This document shows, in pieces, positions 59,501 through 64,000 of a stretch of 64,000 nt of DNA (its first letter is position 1; each line of letters opens with the position of its first letter). The notes under the pieces were generated by a model that saw nothing but the letters and a program-made list of their open reading frames with translations, was not told where the DNA came from and made no database searches. The DNA lies in NCBI GenBank assembly GCA_025345505.1, contig JANVCC010000011.1, positions 2,861,849-2,925,848 on the forward strand, written 5' to 3'. Source of the stretch: Todiramphus chloris collaris (lineage: Eukaryota > Chordata > Aves > Coraciiformes > Alcedinidae). The translations under genes and the position numbers were made by a program.

Positions 59501-60604
59501 TGGGAAGGATTTTTTTTTTCTCCTTCCTGACAGCTGAAAATGCAGAGATTGTGTCAAAATAAACTCATTTAAAAAAAAAATATGTACAGGTTATGTAGAA
59601 TCTATCTCAAATAATTGGAGTACTGGACATTTACTGGAGGCTTCAGGTCTGTTATTTTTTTGCATTTAAATTCTTTTCAAAAAGGACATTTATCCAGAGC
59701 CTTCATATATTTTGATTTCATTTCTTTTTATTATCAGGGCACTTTGATCCGTTGCATAGCAAATATCAAAAGTTAGACTGACAAACACTTAAAGATTTTC
59801 TTTTAAGAGAAGAAGTTATGAAAGAGGCAATCATTGCTTGAGAGCTGCTATGTTATGCCCCTTCTAAATGTTGTGAATAAATGTTGGGGGAGTGCATGTG
59901 GGGGTATGGCATTTTCACGGCCCCACAAGTGATTCGTATAGAGTTTACTGCTGGGGAGAGATTTCCAGCCACGGTGAAGCAATTCCATTTGTCTTCAGTA
60001 GTGCAGCAGGACCTGAGGACCCTGATCATGGCTGGATATTGCACAGAGGTAGATGGTCTCTCCGGTGGATCTTGCCATGGAGTACATCCATCTGTGCTGG
60101 TGTGGGTGGTTGTCCATCTCTTAGCACTGACACATCCACTGTTGAGTCTTTGGGCATGGTATGGAGCAGCCACAGAGTACCAAAGAAGTTATATTAGAAG
60201 AAAACATCAAGGTAAACCCTTAGGTTTGGACTGAAGTGAAGCTCTCTGGTGTTCCACATTTGCTCTGCGCATTCAATGCATGCAAGTGTCATTGCCTACA
60301 GAGACTGCAGACACTGAGCCAGACTTGGCAATTGGACATACCTCATCCACTCCCCCAGCTTCAGTGTATTTGGTGGTGAACCAAGGCCAGGAGAAAAGCT
60401 GGTCCCAAAAATGAACCCACAGGAGCCAGTGTACTCTGCCAGAACCCTTTTGCAGGTAAGTGGCTAAAGTAGATGAATAGCAACCATGGTGTTTGGACCA
60501 AGAATACGCTTGTAAAAGTGACATGCATGACAACCGAAATGATTTTTGAATTTGAGTTACGTTTGAATAGATTTAGTAAAAGATGATAAGAAAACACTGA
60601 GAAA
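56561..60604. other. Single-copy sequence; candidate conserved block at about 57590-57725
   Basis: No gene recognised. T-rich runs at about 57288-57320 and 58321; a short (TA)n at 58310-58320. The block 57590-57725 has ATTACATTATCATTTCATTTATGG and CACGTATTAATGAAGTGTTAATAG in clean sequence. Frames at 59853-60234 on both strands are open over 100 codons but carry no recognised domain. Confidence 0.35.
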
Positions 60605-61260
60605 GTGTGGTCTGGATGATCAGGTAGTGAGGTGGATTGTTAACTGGTTGAAGGAGAGAAGTTGTGGTCAATGGGACACAGAAGGGGTGTGTTTAGTAGG
60701 TTGAGAGAAGTTCTCCTCCCCCTCTGCTCTGCCCTGGTGAGACTCCATCTGGAATATTGTGTCCAGTTCTGGGCCCCTCAGTTCAAGAAGGACAGGGAAC
60801 TGCTTGAAAGAGTCCAGCGCAGAGCCACAAAGATGATTAAGGGAGTGGAACAACTCCCTTATGAGGAAAGGCTGAGGGAGCTGGGTCTTTTTAGCTTGGA
60901 GAAGAGGAGACTGAGGGGTGACCTCATTAATGTTTATAAATACATAAAGGGCGAGTGTCAGAAGGATGGAGCCAGGCTCTTCTCTGTTATGTCCACTGAT
61001 AGGACAAGGGGCATTGGGTGTCAGCTGGAGCATAAGAGGATCCACAGAAACATAAGGAAAAACTTTTTCGCTGTGAGGGTCACAGAGCTCTGGAACAGGC
61101 TGTCCAGAGGGGTTGTGGAGTCTCCTCCTCTGGAGACATTTAAAACCCACCTGGATGCGTTCCTATGTGACCTGTTTTAGGTGGTCCTGCTCTGGCAGGG
61201 AGGTTGGACTAGATGATCTTTAGAGGTCCCTTCCAAACCTTAACATTTTGTGATTCTGTG
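60605..61260 (+). mobile_element. CR1 LINE with internal deletion and a well kept ORF2 C-terminus
   Basis: Begins GGTCTGGATGATCAGGTAG, giving [17 protein letters not shown] (the segment before the RT core). It then jumps, losing the catalytic region, to [19 protein letters not shown] at about 60700. The frame 60662-61180 then reads through [59 protein letters not shown] and a stop after CDLF. It ends with ACATTTTGTGATTCTGTG. Few lesions downstream of the deletion; probably one of the younger copies. Confidence 0.95.
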
Positions 61261-62748
61261 AAACTTTTTAAAGATCAAAACATGACTGTATTTTTTTCTT
61301 TATGGGTTGCTGAAAGTGAGTACTTTGCCTTTTTAAGTGATGTTTGAAGAAATCCCCATTCCAAAACAGCCTTTGGGTTAGAAATATTGACTTACGGTAA
61401 AAGAAGTTCTAAAACATGCCCAATCATTTTGTATGAAATGAAAGGTTTGGAGTGAGATTTCTGTCATTGTTCAGCCAAGGACCAGTCCAAATTCTCCCTG
61501 GAAGATCATGAACACTGGATGATCACGGAAATTGTGATGAGGGGGAGGAGGATGAAAGCAGCTAGAGCTGGAGCAATGACCCAGATAAGAGTGAGAGAGA
61601 TTAAAATGTCTGAGCAAGTATTGGCAGGACTTTGATTCTTGTTGTAGTCCCAGCTGAAATGGATACTTCAGCTCATTCCTGAATGAGGACCTTCATGAAA
61701 AACAGTTTTGGCTTTGCAATTTTATCCTGCTGGCTGGTTTAGGACCTGAGTTCCTCACTGAATGTTTCTGTGAGGCTGGGGGACATGTAATTTCTCATTC
61801 CATGAGGGGAAAGTAAAAGACAAAGAGGAAATGGTTGATTTCAAAAGCTTGGGTTTTCTCCCTCAAGTTCAGCTGACTTCATTTTACTGTAGAGCCAGCT
61901 TATACACTTATCTGAGGTGCCTGCCCATAGACAGAGAGATGGACAGAAGAACACGACAAGCCACCAGCCCACCTAAGACCTCAATAACTTGTTCTTTGCG
62001 GTAGAGGAGTATGCAGCAGTGGGTTCTGCCTCTAGATGCTTCATCTAGAAATCAAAACTTAGAAGGAAGAATTTGACCATTTTTAAGTAGTTTCATGTTG
62101 CAAAATGAAAAAAACAGACTGCTTTTTATGCCTTCCCAAGGGTTTTCATACAGAAGTCTGGTTTTCCCTATCTGATTATAGAAAATATTAAAAACATCCT
62201 TGGACTTGGATCACTCTCTTGCACAGGTTCATGGCCAGAGCCAGAGCTTGTGCCAGCACAGATGGCATTGTTAGACATCTGAGGGGAATATATATGTATA
62301 TAAAAAAAGACAAGAAGAAAAGTGCATTTCAAGAGTCGTCAGCCCTCCAACTTTGAAGTGCCAGGGCATGTTTGCTGCAGTCATTTCTCAAGGTCCCCAC
62401 AGAATAGCTGAGAGGAAGAAAGCTGTGTTTAGAAAAGCTGCCAGATGACGAGACCTGGGGATGTAGGGCACTGAGCAATCACACGGTGCTTTGCTTGCTC
62501 AAAGTGCACCTGCAGGCAGGAGAGCAGGAAGGGGTGGAAGATTCTCCTAAATGCTTATATGTATCTGAAAATATATCTTGTGGCTGCTTCTTTTAAACAT
62601 ACACACATTTTTATATATCTACATATATTTTCATGTGAATATAAAACTCCTTTTCAGCAGTGGGCTGTGAGTAGCCCATGGAGATCATGAAGCTTGATGT
62701 GCCTGCATGCTGTGTAGATGTGAAGCCCTGAGTTTCCCAAAGCTATAG
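61261..62748. other. Single-copy sequence, no supported gene
   Basis: No coding frame of note and no recognised repeat. Short ATATGTATAT-rich patches near 62289 and 62610. Confidence 0.4.
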
Positions 62749-62900
62749 TCATAGAATCATAGAATGATTTGGGTTGGAAGGGACCTTAAAGTTCATCTAC
62801 TTCCAACACCCCCCTACCATAGGCAGGGACAACATCCACTAGACCAGGTTGCTTTAAGCCCCATCCACCCTGGCCTTGAACACTTCCAGGGAAGAGGCAT
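62749..62900 (-). mobile_element. Short CR1 LINE 3' fragment
   Basis: TCATAGAATCATAGAATG, GGTTGGAAGGGACC, TTAAAGTTCATCTAC, CATAGGCAGGGACAAC, CACTAGACCAGGTTGC and CACCCTGGCCTTGAACACTTCC are the complement of the CR1 3' end. It stops at about 62900. Confidence 0.94.
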
Positions 62901-64000
62901 GCAGGTGACTTTCCTTGATGCTGTCTCACTAAATGCTGGAATTGGCTTTTCCTGGTGTGACTTCCAGAGTTATGTGAGCACTGGAGGTGTAGCATGAAAA
63001 TGCAGCAAAGAGGCAGAGTGATGCTGGTGCTCAGTATCCTCTTGCACCAACTATTTTCCTTGAAGCAGAACTGGCACAAGCAAGGGCATACACTATGAAC
63101 AGAACAGGACCCTAGTGCAGAACATGTCCAGAATGACAGAAAGTAAGCTCTCAAGGAGGCTAACCTCTTACAGCTGCTAGTTCAGACTCCTGGACCAAAG
63201 GTCAGAGATTACTCAGATCCACCAGCTGTCATCAAAAAGAAATCTTTGTGCCACTCACCCATTGGGCCGTGGAGGTCTCAGAAGCAAGTCACTGAGATCC
63301 TCAAGGTAGTTGCATGCTTGGGCTGCCTTTGGGACCTGCTTCTGGACTGTTGTCAAGGTTTGATGTACTTTCTTCCTGCCCCAGGAATGCTTATCCTGCA
63401 CAGTATGAATACAGAAGCTTTTTGTGTATAGAAGTAGGCAACTCCTGACTGATCCTAACTGATCTCTTTGCTTCAGTGTCTTCTGCCATGAGCCTATCTG
63501 TGGATGGTTCATGGCCATGTGCTGTTGTGGACTGCCATGTGCTGGATTTGGAAATCTAATATAAAAAAAACCAAGCATCTTCTGAAGTTGTCTGAAAATC
63601 AGAAACTCCAGATTATTGCTGCTAATGAACATTTTGCTCCTGTTTATGAACAAACTCCATCCCCCGCGAAGACTGCACACAGGAAACCAGGAACAGCCAG
63701 CTCTTCCCCCAGACTAGAGGCAATTCTGAAATGCAGCACACACAGGGTTTCAATCCCATCCTGGTGTGAAGAGCCTTCTCACCTCCAGCTATGAGAGACT
63801 TTACCAGCCCAACAGAGGGTGGCAGTGCTGTTCCCAAATGCTCTTTGATCCTTACAGTCTGAAATCAGCCCCTTTTAAATAGTACTTTATTACAGGGGTG
63901 TGGGAGCAGCTCTAATTAAAAATGCTGCGACTCAGACAACAAAATAACTAGATAGATACAATAAGAAGACAACTCATTCCAGAAGAGGCCATGCCAGCTA
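62901..64000. other. Unassigned sequence to the right edge
   Basis: The minus-strand frame 63255-63680 (141 codons) has no recognisable domain. No repeat was identified. Confidence 0.4.

Overview
The window looks like ordinary bird nuclear DNA: intergenic or intronic sequence with no intact protein-coding gene that I can support. The main evidence is the repeat content. About nineteen CR1 LINE pieces lie on both strands. They are 5'-truncated and carry the typical CR1 ORF2 (reverse transcriptase) protein and the short ATTCTGTG-type 3' end. There is also one probable solo endogenous-retrovirus LTR and a few much older tRNA-derived SINE (MIR-like) relics. CR1 also occurs in crocodilians and turtles, so bird is the most likely but not the only reading.

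The most notable feature is a decayed MHC class II beta-chain gene on the + strand at about 5172-6823. Three exons can be recognised: beta-1 (5172-5434), beta-2 (6296-6568) and transmembrane (6713-6823). Each has plausible splice sites in the correct phase. It is a pseudogene: beta-1 has a frameshift and a stop, and beta-2 has two stops and has lost its second disulfide cysteine. Its second intron contains a CR1 insertion. No signal-peptide exon was found.

Layout. 1-926: CR1 running in from the left edge. 1457-2170: probable solo LTR (TG...CA, 5-bp target duplication, two octamer motifs, TATA-like box, CCCT microsatellite). 5172-6823: MHC class II beta pseudogene. 7785-10500: two CR1 copies. 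12235-12265: a run of 31 G. 13.5-17.6 kb: two MIR-like relics and a CR1. 20020-20330: relic of a hAT/ZBED-type transposase. 27.5-30.5 kb: CR1 cluster in which two minus-strand copies are nested in an older plus-strand copy. 32.8-46.1 kb: scattered old CR1 pieces between single-copy sequence. 49.6-56.6 kb: CR1 and MIR-like pieces and a 22-C run. 60.6-62.9 kb: two more CR1 copies.

Between the repeats are several kilobases of single-copy sequence. Some blocks (near 11.1, 19.5, 23.6, 33.5-33.9, 38.0, 42.1, 50.9 and 57.6 kb) are rich in TAAT-type and similar motifs and look like candidate conserved non-coding elements. That is an impression from base composition and motifs; only alignment could confirm it. 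I saw no rRNA, tRNA, CRISPR array or bacterial-type gene.
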